NCBI GenBank assembly: GCA_934486825.1
Contig: CAKSQF010000028.1
Coordinates: 1 to 21,114 of the forward strand
DNA length: 21,114 nucleotides
Source: an uncultured Eubacteriales bacterium
GTDB taxonomy: Bacteria > Bacillota > Clostridia > Oscillospirales > CAG-272
Direction of reading: 5' to 3'
The notes beneath the pieces were generated by a model, which was not told where the DNA came from, made no database searches, and saw nothing but the letters and a program-made list of their open reading frames with translations. Shown in pieces: positions 13,413-21,114 of this stretch. The first letter of the stretch is position 1. Each line of letters starts with the position of its first letter. Made by a program: the position numbers and the translations under genes.

Positions 13413-15380
13413 ATGGCAAGAAATCTTAAATCACTGCAAAAGCAATATTCGGGTTCCGAATCTGCCGGCGGTCCGGGCAGAGGTCCCGGCGGTCCGCGCG
13501 GCGGCATGAGAAGGATGCACGGCGGCGGAAAGCCGAAAAACACCGCCAAAACTGTCGGAAGGCTCCTGTCATACATCGGCGGATACAAATATCTGTTTAT
13601 AGTTGTGCTCCTGTGCATGCTGATCTCGACGGTAACATCACTGATCGGCTCATACATGCTGGCACCGATAATCGACAAGCTCACACTGGCTGTCAAGCCG
13701 GACGCCAACATAGAAATGAGCGTTCTCGAAAAAGCCGCCGACAGCGTCATTTCATCCGCAACCGGAACCGTGATTTCGGTTATCGGAGGAAACAGGCTTT
13801 CCGAAATAATGGTCTACATCACGACCGCACTTATAATTTTGCTTCTTGTTTATGCCGTAGGCATTGTCACTTCATATCTGCAGGGCAGACTCATGCTCAG
13901 AATATCACAGAATGCGATCGAAAAAATACGGAACGATCTGTTCAACAAGATGCAGTCACTTCCGCTCCGATTTTTCGACACACATCCGACCGGAGAGGTA
14001 ATGTCCCGCTTTACGAACGATGTTGACAACATAGATGTCATGCTCAACAACTCGCTCACCTCGCTTGTTTCAGGAAGCGTCACCCTTATAGGAACATTCG
14101 TTTTCATGGTAACCACAAACTGGATACTTACACTTATAACCGTGGTATTCATACCGATATTCGCCTTCGGCGGCGGAGCGATCGCAAAGGCTTCGGCAAA
14201 ATACTACGGCGGTCAGCAGGCAGCTCTCGGTGCGGTCAACGGATATATTGAAGAATCCGTATCCGGGCAGAAGGTCATAAAGGTCTTCAATCATGAGGAC
14301 GCCTGCATTGAAGAGTTCGATACGCTCAACGATGACCTGCGTGACAAGCAGTTCAAAGCGCAGTTTTACGGCGGGATCATGGGACCTGTCATGGGCAATA
14401 CATCGCAGATCAGTTATGCGGTAACAGTGGGAATCGGCGGTGTGATGATGTGCACAACAGGCTTCACAGCCGGTGCGCTGACGGTATTTGTCGGCTATTC
14501 AAAGCAGTTTTCGATGCCGATAAACATGATTTCACAGCAGATGTCCAATCTCTTTTCGGCGCTTGCCGGAGCCGAGCGGGTATTTGCGGTCATGGACACC
14601 GATCCGGAACCTGCGGACATTGAAGGAGCGGCTGCTCCCGCCGTAATTCACGGCGACGTCACTTTTGACAATGTCACATTCGGGTACAATCCCGACAAGG
14701 TAATCCTCAAAAACATTTCGCTGTACGCTCATCCCGGTCAGAAAATCGCATTTGTCGGATCGACGGGAGCTGGCAAGACCACAATCACGAATCTTATCAA
14801 CCGTTTCTATGACATTGACAGCGGCAGCATCACTATTGACGGCATCGACGTCAGAAGCTACAAGCGCGATTTTCTACGAGAAAACATTGCAATGGTTCTT
14901 CAGGACACGCATCTTTTCACCGGCACGGTCATGGAAAACATCAGATACGGCAGGCTCGATGCCACCGACGACGAGGTAATCGCCGCCGCAAAGACAGCCT
15001 CCGCACATTCGTTCATCATGAGGCTTTCCGACGGCTACAACACCATGCTTGAAGGTGACGGAGCAAATCTTTCCCAAGGGCAGAGACAGCTTCTTAACAT
15101 TGCACGCGCCGCGCTCTCAAAGGCCCCGATACTCGTACTTGACGAAGCGACCTCGTCGGTCGATACACGTACCGAGCGTCACATAGAACACGGAATGGAC
15201 AGACTCATGAAGGACCGCACGACATTTGTAATCGCTCACAGACTTTCGACGGTCCGCAACTCGGATGCGATCATGGTTCTTGAGGCGGGAGAGATAATCG
15301 AACGCGGAAGTCATGACCAGCTTCTTGCCATGAAGGGCAGATATTACGAGCTTTACACAGGGAAAAGAGAGCTCGACTGA
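13413..15380 (+). CDS. ABC exporter subunit with canonical ATP site
   Basis: 655 residues, partner of the preceding gene. A Gly/Pro/Arg-rich cytoplasmic N-terminus (residues 14-45, e.g. GPGRGPGGPRGG) precedes the six-helix domain, as in other Firmicutes second subunits. The ATPase has Walker A GSTGAGKTT (449-457), a variant signature LSQGQ (553-557), Walker B LVLDE with the catalytic E578, and an H-loop His (H609). In a heterodimer the canonical Walker site here would pair with the VSGGQ of the partner and hydrolyse ATP. The start at 13413 lacks a close ribosome site, the nearest being GAAAGG about 25 nt upstream, and an in-frame stop at 13404 rules out a longer form. A terminator follows at 15466. 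Confidence 0.92.
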   Translation: MARNLKSLQKQYSGSESAGGPGRGPGGPRGGMRRMHGGGKPKNTAKTVGRLLSYIGGYKYLFIVVLLCMLISTVTSLIGSYMLAPIIDKLTLAVKPDANIEMSVLEKAADSVISSATGTVISVIGGNRLSEIMVYITTALIILLLVYAVGIVTSYLQGRLMLRISQNAIEKIRNDLFNKMQSLPLRFFDTHPTGEVMSRFTNDVDNIDVMLNNSLTSLVSGSVTLIGTFVFMVTTNWILTLITVVFIPIFAFGGGAIAKASAKYYGGQQAALGAVNGYIEESVSGQKVIKVFNHEDACIEEFDTLNDDLRDKQFKAQFYGGIMGPVMGNTSQISYAVTVGIGGVMMCTTGFTAGALTVFVGYSKQFSMPINMISQQMSNLFSALAGAERVFAVMDTDPEPADIEGAAAPAVIHGDVTFDNVTFGYNPDKVILKNISLYAHPGQKIAFVGSTGAGKTTITNLINRFYDIDSGSITIDGIDVRSYKRDFLRENIAMVLQDTHLFTGTVMENIRYGRLDATDDEVIAAAKTASAHSFIMRLSDGYNTMLEGDGANLSQGQRQLLNIARAALSKAPILVLDEATSSVDTRTERHIEHGMDRLMKDRTTFVIAHRLSTVRNSDAIMVLEAGEIIERGSHDQLLAMKGRYYELYTGKRELD

Positions 15381-15465
15381 CGCAAAAAATGCAGGCGCAA
15401 AAGGCAAATTCTCATAAGGATGTTTTCAAAAATCCATCTAAATCTGCCGATTGAGAGTGCAAACG

Positions 15466-15505
15466 AAAACACGCAGAATTCAGAAATGAGCTCTGCGTGT
15501 TTTTT
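15466..15505 (+). terminator. Intrinsic terminator of the marR-ABC operon
   Basis: 12-bp stem AAAACACGCAGA/TCTGCGTGTTTT with a 14-nt loop, ending in a T run. Confidence 0.88.
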
Positions 15506-15522
15506 GTCTACACTTTTCGTCC

Positions 15523-15551
15523 TTGAAAAACGGTCGAAAAAATGGTATAAT
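15523..15551 (+). promoter_or_regulatory. Promoter of the 15588 gene
   Basis: TTGAAA (15523-15528), 17 nt, TGG-TATAAT (15546-15551), an extended -10; GGAGG precedes the ATG at 15588. Confidence 0.75.
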
Positions 15552-15587
15552 TAATTCAGAAAGAATAATCTCCACGGAGGACTCGCC

Positions 15588-16493
15588 ATGCCATACGACA
15601 AAGAGACTCGGGATGCGCTTCAGGCGTACTATGAAACGCATGATTTTACCGGAAATATCCCTGTTTTCGATGACAAAAAATATACGCCCGCACAACTGCA
15701 GATTTATGCCAAGGCGAAAAAGTTTTTTGCACAGTCATGGCTGAAGCTCCTTCCCGAAACGGGAAATAAGCGCTCGATGAGCAATTTCTCGAAAAACTAT
15801 CCGCCAAGCTGTCTGAAAGAAGGCGACGCGGCGTACATTGCGGACATGGTTGCCCAAATTATGGGCGATGAGGAACGATTCAAAGCCTCCATCGACAAAT
15901 TCTTTTCCGACCTGCAGGAGCCGCTTGAAGCCGGATTCAAAGCCTGTGCAAAGGCGCACGGAAAGATACCGGAGGAATTGACCGACGAAGAAATCGAAGA
16001 TGTTGTGGACAAACTTGCCGGGCTCTTCATGGAAGAAATGATCAACGCGCTGATGATGGCACAGAAAACGCCGGAAATCTTTGCGGCGCTCCATAAGGGG
16101 GATACAAAGCTCACGGTGCATGAGGATTTCAACGATTCCGTGTGTGAAAATCACGACAAAATCAATTTTCTGAAAAGATGGACGCATTCCGACACACAGC
16201 TTGGTGCGGCATTGTCGCTTGAAGAAGTGATGGAAAGCGGCAGAGATGCCGTTGAAAATGCCGCTGATTTCTTTTCTTCCACCGAAAGCACGGAAGAAGC
16301 CTATGCGGAACTGCGAAACGGATTCCTTGCTACGCTGTCGGAGGATGACTGTGCGATTTTCATCATGCGTGAAAAAGGCAAAACGCAGAAGGAAATTGCG
16401 GAGGCGCTCGGTTATAAGACGCACAGCGCCGTGACCAAACGCCTGCAAGCTATGCGGGAGCAGTTTGAACTGTATATAAAAGAACAAGGATAA
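15588..16493 (+). CDS. Hypothetical protein with sigma-region-4-like C-terminus
   Basis: 301 residues, acidic and mostly helical. The last ~45 residues (MREKGKTQKEIAEALGYKTHSAV, then TKRLQAMREQF) form a helix-turn-helix like sigma-70 region 4, with a strand of charged helix after it. The first 200 residues are not like sigma region 2 and I do not recognise them; they include DDKKYTPAQLQIYAKAKKFF and an acidic segment EELTDEEIEDVVDKLAG. Its own promoter and ribosome site (GGAGG, 7-8 nt) are good. The GNAT gene follows after 34 nt, probably in the same transcript. It may bind DNA, possibly as a regulator; nothing shows its target. Confidence 0.7.
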   Translation: MPYDKETRDALQAYYETHDFTGNIPVFDDKKYTPAQLQIYAKAKKFFAQSWLKLLPETGNKRSMSNFSKNYPPSCLKEGDAAYIADMVAQIMGDEERFKASIDKFFSDLQEPLEAGFKACAKAHGKIPEELTDEEIEDVVDKLAGLFMEEMINALMMAQKTPEIFAALHKGDTKLTVHEDFNDSVCENHDKINFLKRWTHSDTQLGAALSLEEVMESGRDAVENAADFFSSTESTEEAYAELRNGFLATLSEDDCAIFIMREKGKTQKEIAEALGYKTHSAVTKRLQAMREQFELYIKEQG

Positions 16494-16527
16494 GATATCG
16501 ACAAATCGGAATTTGCAGGTGTGATTG

Positions 16528-16971
16528 ATGAGAATTGCAGAAGTTACGGAAAACAAAAAACAATATCTTGATTTGCTCCTATTGGCGGATGAGCAGGAAG
16601 ATATGGTTGACCGTTATCTCTATAAAGGTAAAATGTATGTTCTTGATGATGACGGAGTGAAATGCGAGTGTGTCGTAACGGACGAAGGAAATGGAATACT
16701 TGAAATTAAGAATATCGCTACAGTTCCCCCATTTCAGCGAAAAGGCTATGCCAAAGCGCTGATTGAATTTCTTGTTGAAAAATACCGCAGACAATTTTCG
16801 ATACTGCAAGTGGGAACCGGCGACAGCCCGTTGACGATACCCTTTTATGAAAAATGTGGCTTTGTACGCTCGCATATCGTGCCAAATTTCTTTACGGATC
16901 ATTATGATCACCCGATATATGAGTGTGGTGTACACCTTGTAGATATGGTGTATTTGCAAAGACCTCTATAA
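16528..16971 (+). CDS. GNAT-family N-acetyltransferase
   Basis: 147 residues, the size of a single GNAT domain. The acetyl-CoA site is visible as IATVPPFQRKGYAKALIEFL (residues about 65-84; QRKGYA is the (Q/R)xxGx(G/A) loop), and the later PFYEKCGF is the usual GNAT fourth motif. It transfers acetyl from acetyl-CoA to an amine; the substrate is unknown. ATG 16528 is preferred over the TTG directly before it; CAGGTG is a modest ribosome site. It is probably co-transcribed with the preceding gene. Confidence 0.85.
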   Translation: MRIAEVTENKKQYLDLLLLADEQEDMVDRYLYKGKMYVLDDDGVKCECVVTDEGNGILEIKNIATVPPFQRKGYAKALIEFLVEKYRRQFSILQVGTGDSPLTIPFYEKCGFVRSHIVPNFFTDHYDHPIYECGVHLVDMVYLQRPL

Positions 16972-17310
16972 AATAAATTCCTGTTTGTCGATTTGACATC
17001 ATAAACACATCCACAAAAAGTCGGACAGCTGTCGTTATCAGAAAGTTTCCCGGACTTGTCTCCCCTTGCATGGCATTGTGCTCGGGAAAAAACAAAAAAT
17101 GAGATAGCCATAAAAAATTGACATAGCATTTCTGCTGAAACGCATTTTTCTCATACGCATCCGCACCATTAACCGCACCGGCGGTGTAACCAAAATCGAG
17201 ATTGTTCCGGACGGTGATTTCTGCAAAGACTTTTTGGCTGAGCGATAGAAAAATTCCAAAATGCATGGTAAAATAATCTTGTAAGAACGCAAAAGCGGGC
17301 GATGTTAATT
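16972..17310. other. Gene-free stretch
   Basis: No supported gene. A plus-strand frame of about 44 codons ending at 17248 (IRTINRTGGVTKIEIVPDG, then DFCKDFLAER) reads like the tail of a lost protein but has no start or ribosome site. I do not recognise it. Confidence 0.35.
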
Positions 17311-17348
17311 TGCGTTGCTTGAAGCAACGCAGCTTTCTGCACTATAAT
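17311..17348 (+). promoter_or_regulatory. Promoter overlapped by a palindromic operator
   Basis: A perfect palindrome, TGCGTTGCTT-G-AAGCAACGCA, with 10-bp arms spans 17311-17331. It covers the -35 TTGAAG (17319-17324); TATAAT follows at 17343-17348 after 18 nt. A protein bound here would block RNA polymerase, most likely the XRE regulator encoded next. Confidence 0.7.
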
Positions 17349-17372
17349 GAGAGTGCAAAGGAGGAAATCACT

Positions 17373-17807
17373 ATGTTTCAGGATAACTTAAAAGCACTTC
17401 GCAAGAGAAAAGGTATCACGCAGGAAGAACTGGCGACAAGGCTGAATGTCGTAAGGCAGACCGTTTCAAAATGGGAAAAGGGTCTTTCCGTTCCCGACTC
17501 CGAATTGCTGATAAAGCTGGCGGAGATTTTAGAGGTACCGGTAAGCCGGCTGCTCGGCTCAAAAATCGAAACGGCGGAACAGCCGGATGCTTTGGCGGAA
17601 CAGCTTTCCAGAATCAACGAACAGCTTGCAATCAAAAACAGGCGTGCGAAAAGAGTTTGGAAAGCAATAGCCTTCATCGTCAGCGGCATTATTGCCGTAT
17701 ATATACTGATTTTAATTCTCGCAACCGTCTTTACCTTTTCTCCCGACTCATCCGGCACAACAACAGACCGCTCGCAGTTTACTGATGTGGTCGTGGAAAA
17801 GGATTGA
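17373..17807 (+). CDS. XRE-family regulator with C-terminal membrane anchor
   Basis: 144 residues. Residues 3-62 form an XRE helix-turn-helix (LRKRKGITQEELATRLNVV, then RQTVSKWEKGLSVPD). A charged linker (68-92) follows, then a hydrophobic segment VWKAIAFIVSGIIAVYILIL (about 95-120) and a short polar tail. This is a membrane-anchored DNA-binding protein, a layout common in Firmicutes. The ATG at 17373 is chosen over a TTG at 17310 because AAAGGAGG lies 8 nt before it and the upstream start would sit within the promoter. The palindrome over its -35 suggests autorepression. No partner gene is adjacent. Confidence 0.88.
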   Translation: MFQDNLKALRKRKGITQEELATRLNVVRQTVSKWEKGLSVPDSELLIKLAEILEVPVSRLLGSKIETAEQPDALAEQLSRINEQLAIKNRRAKRVWKAIAFIVSGIIAVYILILILATVFTFSPDSSGTTTDRSQFTDVVVEKD

Positions 17808-17828
17808 AAATCCGATAATTTTATCACT

Positions 17829-17865
17829 GCGGCGCGGGAAATATCCCGCGCCGCAACTGTTTTTT
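17829..17865 (+). terminator. Intrinsic terminator of the membrane XRE gene
   Basis: 10-bp all-GC stem GCGGCGCGGG/CCCGCGCCGC with loop AAATAT; a T run follows after AACTG. Confidence 0.8.
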
Positions 17866-17958
17866 CACAATGGCAGTAATTATCGCTTGATATCACACGA
17901 TAAATGTCTTTTCATCTTGGAGCGGAGAGCGGCGGTTCAAAAACGATGAGGCTTTCGG

Positions 17959-18681
17959 TTATGAAAGCTCTTTTCCGTCGGTGGAGATTGTGACAATCTG
18001 CCACGGGATAAATTTCCCGCTGTTTTTCAGAGCGGTTATCGCCGCCTGCGCAAGCCCTCCGCAGCAGGGAACCTCCATACGCACGACGGTGACGCTTTTT
18101 ATATCGTTTTCGCGGATAATCTCGGTCAGCTTATCGGCATAATCCACACCGTCCAGCTTCGGACAGCCGACAAGCGTAATGTGCCCCTTGATGAATCTCT
18201 CATGAAAAGCCGCATACGCATATGCCGTGCAGTCGGCGGCGATGAGCAGCTTTGCTCCGTCAAAGTACGGTGCGTTCACGGGAACAAGCTTTATCTGTAC
18301 CGGCCATTGAGAAAGACGGCTGACCTGTCCCGCGGGCATCGCCGCGGCGTTTTCGCTTTCGTTATGCTCAATCCTTCTTGATTTTGTTCCCGGGCAGACA
18401 CACGGCAGAGTCATCCCTTCTTTTTTCATTTTTTCCTGCATCATTTTCTGCTTGTTTGCCTTGACCGCGGCTTCATCATAGGCGGCGGCTTCGCGCTCCA
18501 CGAAGGTGATCGCGCCCGTGGGACATGCGGGCAGACAGTCGCCCAGACCATCGCAGTAATCATCCCGCATCAGCTGCGCTTTTCCGTCTATCATGGCGAT
18601 CGCTCCCTCGTGACATGCGGCTGCACATGCTCCGCAACCGTTGCATTTATCCTTATCAATTTCAATAATTCTTCTCTTCAT
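17959..18681 (-). CDS. 4Fe-4S ferredoxin-type protein
   Basis: 240 residues. The N-terminus carries two cluster motifs: C13xxC16xxC19xxxC23 and C43-x5-C49-x3-C53-P. The second has the longer spacing (CDGLGDCLPAC). They should bind two [4Fe-4S] clusters and carry electrons. The rest (100-240) has a CVCPG motif, a domain with LLIAADCTAYAYAAFHE and a VPCCGG pair, suggesting a further cysteine site; I know this architecture as a protein often encoded beside hybrid-cluster protein (Hcp) and Fnr-type regulators. AAGGAG precedes the ATG. It is transcribed away from the Crp/Fnr gene, with a palindrome between them centred near -41 of its promoter, so activation by that regulator is likely. Confidence 0.88.
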   Translation of the reverse strand: MKRRIIEIDKDKCNGCGACAAACHEGAIAMIDGKAQLMRDDYCDGLGDCLPACPTGAITFVEREAAAYDEAAVKANKQKMMQEKMKKEGMTLPCVCPGTKSRRIEHNESENAAAMPAGQVSRLSQWPVQIKLVPVNAPYFDGAKLLIAADCTAYAYAAFHERFIKGHITLVGCPKLDGVDYADKLTEIIRENDIKSVTVVRMEVPCCGGLAQAAITALKNSGKFIPWQIVTISTDGKELS

Positions 18682-18691
18682 AAAAATCTCC

Positions 18692-18749
18692 TTGCTTTTT
18701 TGCCTATATTATAGTATAATAGAATCAACAAGTCAGTTGAATTTTCAAC
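18692..18749 (+). promoter_or_regulatory. Divergent promoters with Fnr-like palindrome
   Basis: Plus strand: TTGCTT (18692-18697), 17 nt, TATAAT (18715-18720) for the Crp/Fnr gene. Minus strand: TATAAT (18713-18708) for the Fe-S gene, with a poor -35 (CTGACT). The palindrome GTTGAA-TT-TTCAAC (18736-18749) is centred about 41.5 nt upstream of the inferred Fe-S start and lies just after the regulator's own start. It would thus activate one gene and repress the other. The half sites are 2 nt closer than in the Fnr consensus TTGAT-N4-ATCAA. Confidence 0.65.
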
Positions 18750-18763
18750 GAAAGAAGTTTTTT

Positions 18764-19426
18764 ATGAAAGAATTTTTACCTGTTATCCACTCCTCCCAGT
18801 TGTTTTCGGGAATTGCAGAGGAGGAGCTTGAACCGATGCTCTCCTGCCTTGAAGCAAGGCGGGAAGCCTTTCCGAAGGACGCTTTTCTGCTCCGCGTCGG
18901 AGACACGGCGGAATCCGTGGGAATCGTTTTGTCCGGAAGCATAATTATCATACAGGAGGATATCTGGGGAAACCGAAATATTCTCTCAAAAGCGGGGCAG
19001 GGGCAGGTTTATGCCGCCGCCTTTGCCTGCGCGCCCGGTGCGGTGCTGAATGTGAGCGTCGTTGCCGAAACGCCGGTTACGGTAATGCTTCTGAATATCA
19101 GACGTATTCTCACCGTCTGCTCTTCCGCCTGTGAGCATCACAACCGCATCATACGAAATCTGCTGGCGGAGCTTGCCGAGAAAAATCTGCTTCAGAACGA
19201 AAAACTCACCCACATGGGGCAACGGACAACAAGGGGCAAGTTGATGTCGTACCTTTCTGCTGAGGCACAGCGTCTCGGTCGATATGAATTCGACATTCCG
19301 TTTTCAAGGCAGCAGCTGGCGGATTATCTCGCCGTGGAACGCAGCGGGCTTTCGCTTGAGCTCGGAAAAATGCAGAAGGACGGACTGCTGGAATTTCATA
19401 AAAATCATTTTGTTCTCAAATTATAA
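18764..19426 (+). CDS. Crp/Fnr-family transcriptional regulator
   Basis: 220 residues. Residues about 10-115 form the cyclic-nucleotide-type beta-barrel (FPKDAFLLRVGDTAESVGIVLSG and NILSKAGQGQVYA are the barrel strands), followed by a long dimer helix and a C-terminal winged helix (FSRQQLADYLAVERSGLSLEL, recognition helix RSGLSLELGKM). The few Cys residues (C29, C89 and C119/C123 by approximate count) do not form a clear Fnr-type Fe-S motif, so a metabolite, redox or nitrosative signal is possible. The gene is divergent from the Fe-S protein, and 22 nt separate it from the response regulator, so it may head that operon. The ribosome site is weak (AAGAAG). Confidence 0.88.
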   Translation: MKEFLPVIHSSQLFSGIAEEELEPMLSCLEARREAFPKDAFLLRVGDTAESVGIVLSGSIIIIQEDIWGNRNILSKAGQGQVYAAAFACAPGAVLNVSVVAETPVTVMLLNIRRILTVCSSACEHHNRIIRNLLAELAEKNLLQNEKLTHMGQRTTRGKLMSYLSAEAQRLGRYEFDIPFSRQQLADYLAVERSGLSLELGKMQKDGLLEFHKNHFVLKL

Positions 19427-19448
19427 GGACATTTGCGGAGGTTCGATT

Positions 19449-20120
19449 ATGATAAAAATACTTTTGGTGGAGGACGATAAAACGATCGTCGCCAACCTGA
19501 CCGAATATCTGAACGGTGCAGGATATATTGTACGAAGCGTGTCCGGACAGGCTGCCGCTATGGCGGTGCTGGCGGAAGAAAAGGCGGATCTGGTGCTGCT
19601 TGACGTGTCCTTGGCGGAGGGCAACGGCTTTTCCGCGTGCAGAGCTATCAAATCCGAATTTGACCTGCCCGTCATTTTTCTGACCGCCTCCGGCGATGAG
19701 TACAGCACCGTTACGGGCTTTGACCTCGGTGCCGACGATTATATACCGAAGCCGTTTCGTCCGAGAGAGCTTCTTTCCCGCATCAAAAACGTTCTCCGTC
19801 TCACCGGCAGTACGGGAAAGACCGTAAGGCTCGGCGATGTGGTGGTGGACACCGAAAAAGGCACGGCAATGAAAAATAACAAAGACCTGTTTCTTTCTGC
19901 GCTGGAATACCGTCTTTTGTTGGCTTTCATCAACAATCGCGGGATCGTGCTTACCCGCGAGCGGCTGCTTGACTCGATGTGGGATGTTGCGGGCACTTAT
20001 GTAAACGACAATACGCTGACGGTATATATCAAGCGTCTGCGTGAGAAGATCGAGGACGACCCCGCCGAGCCGAAAATCATTCAGACGGTCCGTGGGATCG
20101 GATACAAGGTGGACGCATGA
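19449..20120 (+). CDS. OmpR-family response regulator
   Basis: 223 residues. The receiver domain (1-115) has acidic residues E8-D9-D10, phosphoacceptor D52 (LVLLDVSL), the FLTAS switch Thr and K101 (IPKPF). The C-terminal winged helix (about 125-223) has ALEYRLLLAFINNRG and the recognition part VNDNTLTVYIKRLREKI. Phosphorylated by the next gene's kinase, it should bind DNA and control a target, commonly an adjacent ABC transporter that would lie beyond the right edge. GGAGG lies 7 nt before the ATG. The stop overlaps the kinase start (ATGA). Confidence 0.95.
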   Translation: MIKILLVEDDKTIVANLTEYLNGAGYIVRSVSGQAAAMAVLAEEKADLVLLDVSLAEGNGFSACRAIKSEFDLPVIFLTASGDEYSTVTGFDLGADDYIPKPFRPRELLSRIKNVLRLTGSTGKTVRLGDVVVDTEKGTAMKNNKDLFLSALEYRLLLAFINNRGIVLTRERLLDSMWDVAGTYVNDNTLTVYIKRLREKIEDDPAEPKIIQTVRGIGYKVDA

Positions 20121-21114
20121 TGAAGCTTTTGAAAAACAAAGAGGTGCGCGGCGCACTGCTGTGGCAGCTTTCCGTCTCCGCAATTGCCTGTCCCCTCTGC
20201 TTTCTGTTCGACCTCCGTGCCGGACTGACGGCTGTCGTTCTTTCTCTGCTCCTTATGCTGATCTACTGCATCGGCACTTACAAGAGGTATCGAAGGATTG
20301 CCTCCCTTGCGGATGATATCAATCATGTTCTGCACGGCGACAGCCCGATTGATTTTGATAATTATTCAGAGGGCGAGCTGAGTATTCTCCACAGCGAGAT
20401 CTACAAGATGACGGTCCGTCTGCGTGAGCAACAGCAAAAGCTATTAAGCGACAAGGAGTATCTGGCGGATTCCTTGGCCGACATATCACATCAGATCCGC
20501 ACGCCGCTGACCTCGATAAATCTGCTGGTGGAACGGCTGTCGGTGTCCGGTCTGACCGATGAATGCAGACATCAGCTCACAAACGAGCTTTTCGGGCTGC
20601 TCGACCGCATTGACTGGCTTATCACCACCCTGCTGAAAATATCAAAGCTGGACGCCGGAACAGTACAGTTCAACAAAGATACGGTCAGCCTGGAAATGCT
20701 GATAAATAAGTCCTGCGCTCCTCTGCTCATACCCATTGAGCTTCGCGGGCAGGAGCTGTGCATCCATGCGGACGGGGCTTTCCGGGGAGATCTCTCGTGG
20801 ACGAGCGAGGCCATCGGCAATATTGTGAAGAACTGCATGGAGCACACCCCCGAGGGCGGCAGGATTCAGATCGAGGCAACCGAAAACGCCCTGTATTCCG
20901 AAATTATAATTAAGGACAACGGCACGGGCATTTCTCCGGAGGATCTGCCGCACATCTTTGAGCGCTTTTACAAAGGAAAAGACTCCGACGGTAAGAGCTT
21001 CGGTATCGGGCTTGCCCTTTCACGCATGATTATTGCAGGGCAGAAAGGCACAGTCAAAGCGGAAAATCGGAAAAACGCGGGTGCTATGTTTACTCTCCGC
21101 TTTTATAAGGGAAC
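20117..21114 (+). CDS. Sensor histidine kinase, partial
   Basis: 332 codons visible; it runs off the right edge near the end of the catalytic domain. Two membrane segments (about 12-31 and 36-54) leave only ~5 residues outside, so it has no extracellular sensor domain. This resembles intramembrane-sensing kinases that listen to a transporter. A HAMP-like linker leads to H125 in ISHQIRTPLTS, the N box NIVKNCMEHTPEG (key N239), G1 DNGTGI, F box FERFYKG and G2 GIGLALS. All key residues are present. It is translationally coupled to the response regulator by ATGA; a second ATG directly follows. Confidence 0.93.
   Translation, partial: MMKLLKNKEVRGALLWQLSVSAIACPLCFLFDLRAGLTAVVLSLLLMLIYCIGTYKRYRRIASLADDINHVLHGDSPIDFDNYSEGELSILHSEIYKMTVRLREQQQKLLSDKEYLADSLADISHQIRTPLTSINLLVERLSVSGLTDECRHQLTNELFGLLDRIDWLITTLLKISKLDAGTVQFNKDTVSLEMLINKSCAPLLIPIELRGQELCIHADGAFRGDLSWTSEAIGNIVKNCMEHTPEGGRIQIEATENALYSEIIIKDNGTGISPEDLPHIFERFYKGKDSDGKSFGIGLALSRMIIAGQKGTVKAENRKNAGAMFTLRFYKG

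Noticed and set aside
12524..13750. 408-codon minus-strand ORF
   Set aside because: It is antisense across the two ABC genes, whose motifs are unambiguous.
17113..17248. Open fragment ending DFCKDFLAER
   Set aside because: No start or ribosome site, too short, and family not recognised; noted only as a possible remnant.

Overview
The window looks like a gut-type Clostridia (Oscillospiraceae/Ruminococcaceae-like) chromosome. The reasons are AGGAGG-type ribosome sites, TTGaca/TATAAT promoters with 16-18 bp spacers, TTG starts, short XRE regulators, heterodimeric ABC exporters, ECF sigma/anti-sigma pairs and an anaerobe-type Fe-S protein paired with a Crp/Fnr regulator. The genus cannot be named from the sequence alone.

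Layout. (1) 1-1690, minus strand: an ECF sigma factor and an overlapping membrane anti-sigma factor that runs off the left edge, behind an ECF-type promoter that suggests autoregulation. (2) 1770-2300: a gene-poor stretch holding a candidate ~200-nt small RNA (promoter plus terminator, minus strand) and a nested inverted-repeat element. (3) 2309-10400: an accessory island bracketed by 1.18-kb direct repeats. Each repeat carries a promoter, a palindromic operator and an XRE/TPR-type regulator gene. The left copy is fused in frame to a piece of another paralog and to a small gene; the right copy looks intact. Between them lie a Fic-family gene whose catalytic His is replaced by Gln and which is flanked by 47-nt inverted repeats, a 963-residue protein that resembles single-chain double-psi-beta-barrel RNA polymerases (YonO / crAss-phage / cellular RdRP type, with a DxDSD motif), and a truncated XRE gene ending at a palindromic repeat. 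(4) 10496-10870: tRNA-Pro(UGG), whose 3' end faces the island, and a partial second copy broken at the anticodon loop. (5) 11040-15505: a MarR regulator with a perfect palindromic operator and a two-subunit ABC exporter. (6) 15520-16971: a protein with a sigma-region-4-like C-terminus and a GNAT acetyltransferase. (7) 17310-17865: a membrane-anchored XRE regulator with a palindrome over its -35. (8) 17959-21114: an Fe-S protein divergent from a Crp/Fnr regulator, then an OmpR-type response regulator and a sensor kinase cut by the right edge.

The core parts (1, 5-8) are ordinary self-regulated stress, efflux and sensing modules. The most unusual region is the island. A polymerase-like protein, a Fic protein with an altered active site and several XRE regulators sit beside a tRNA, between long direct repeats that could recombine and delete 6.78 kb. 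Whether they form one functional system (for example defence or element maintenance) is inference.
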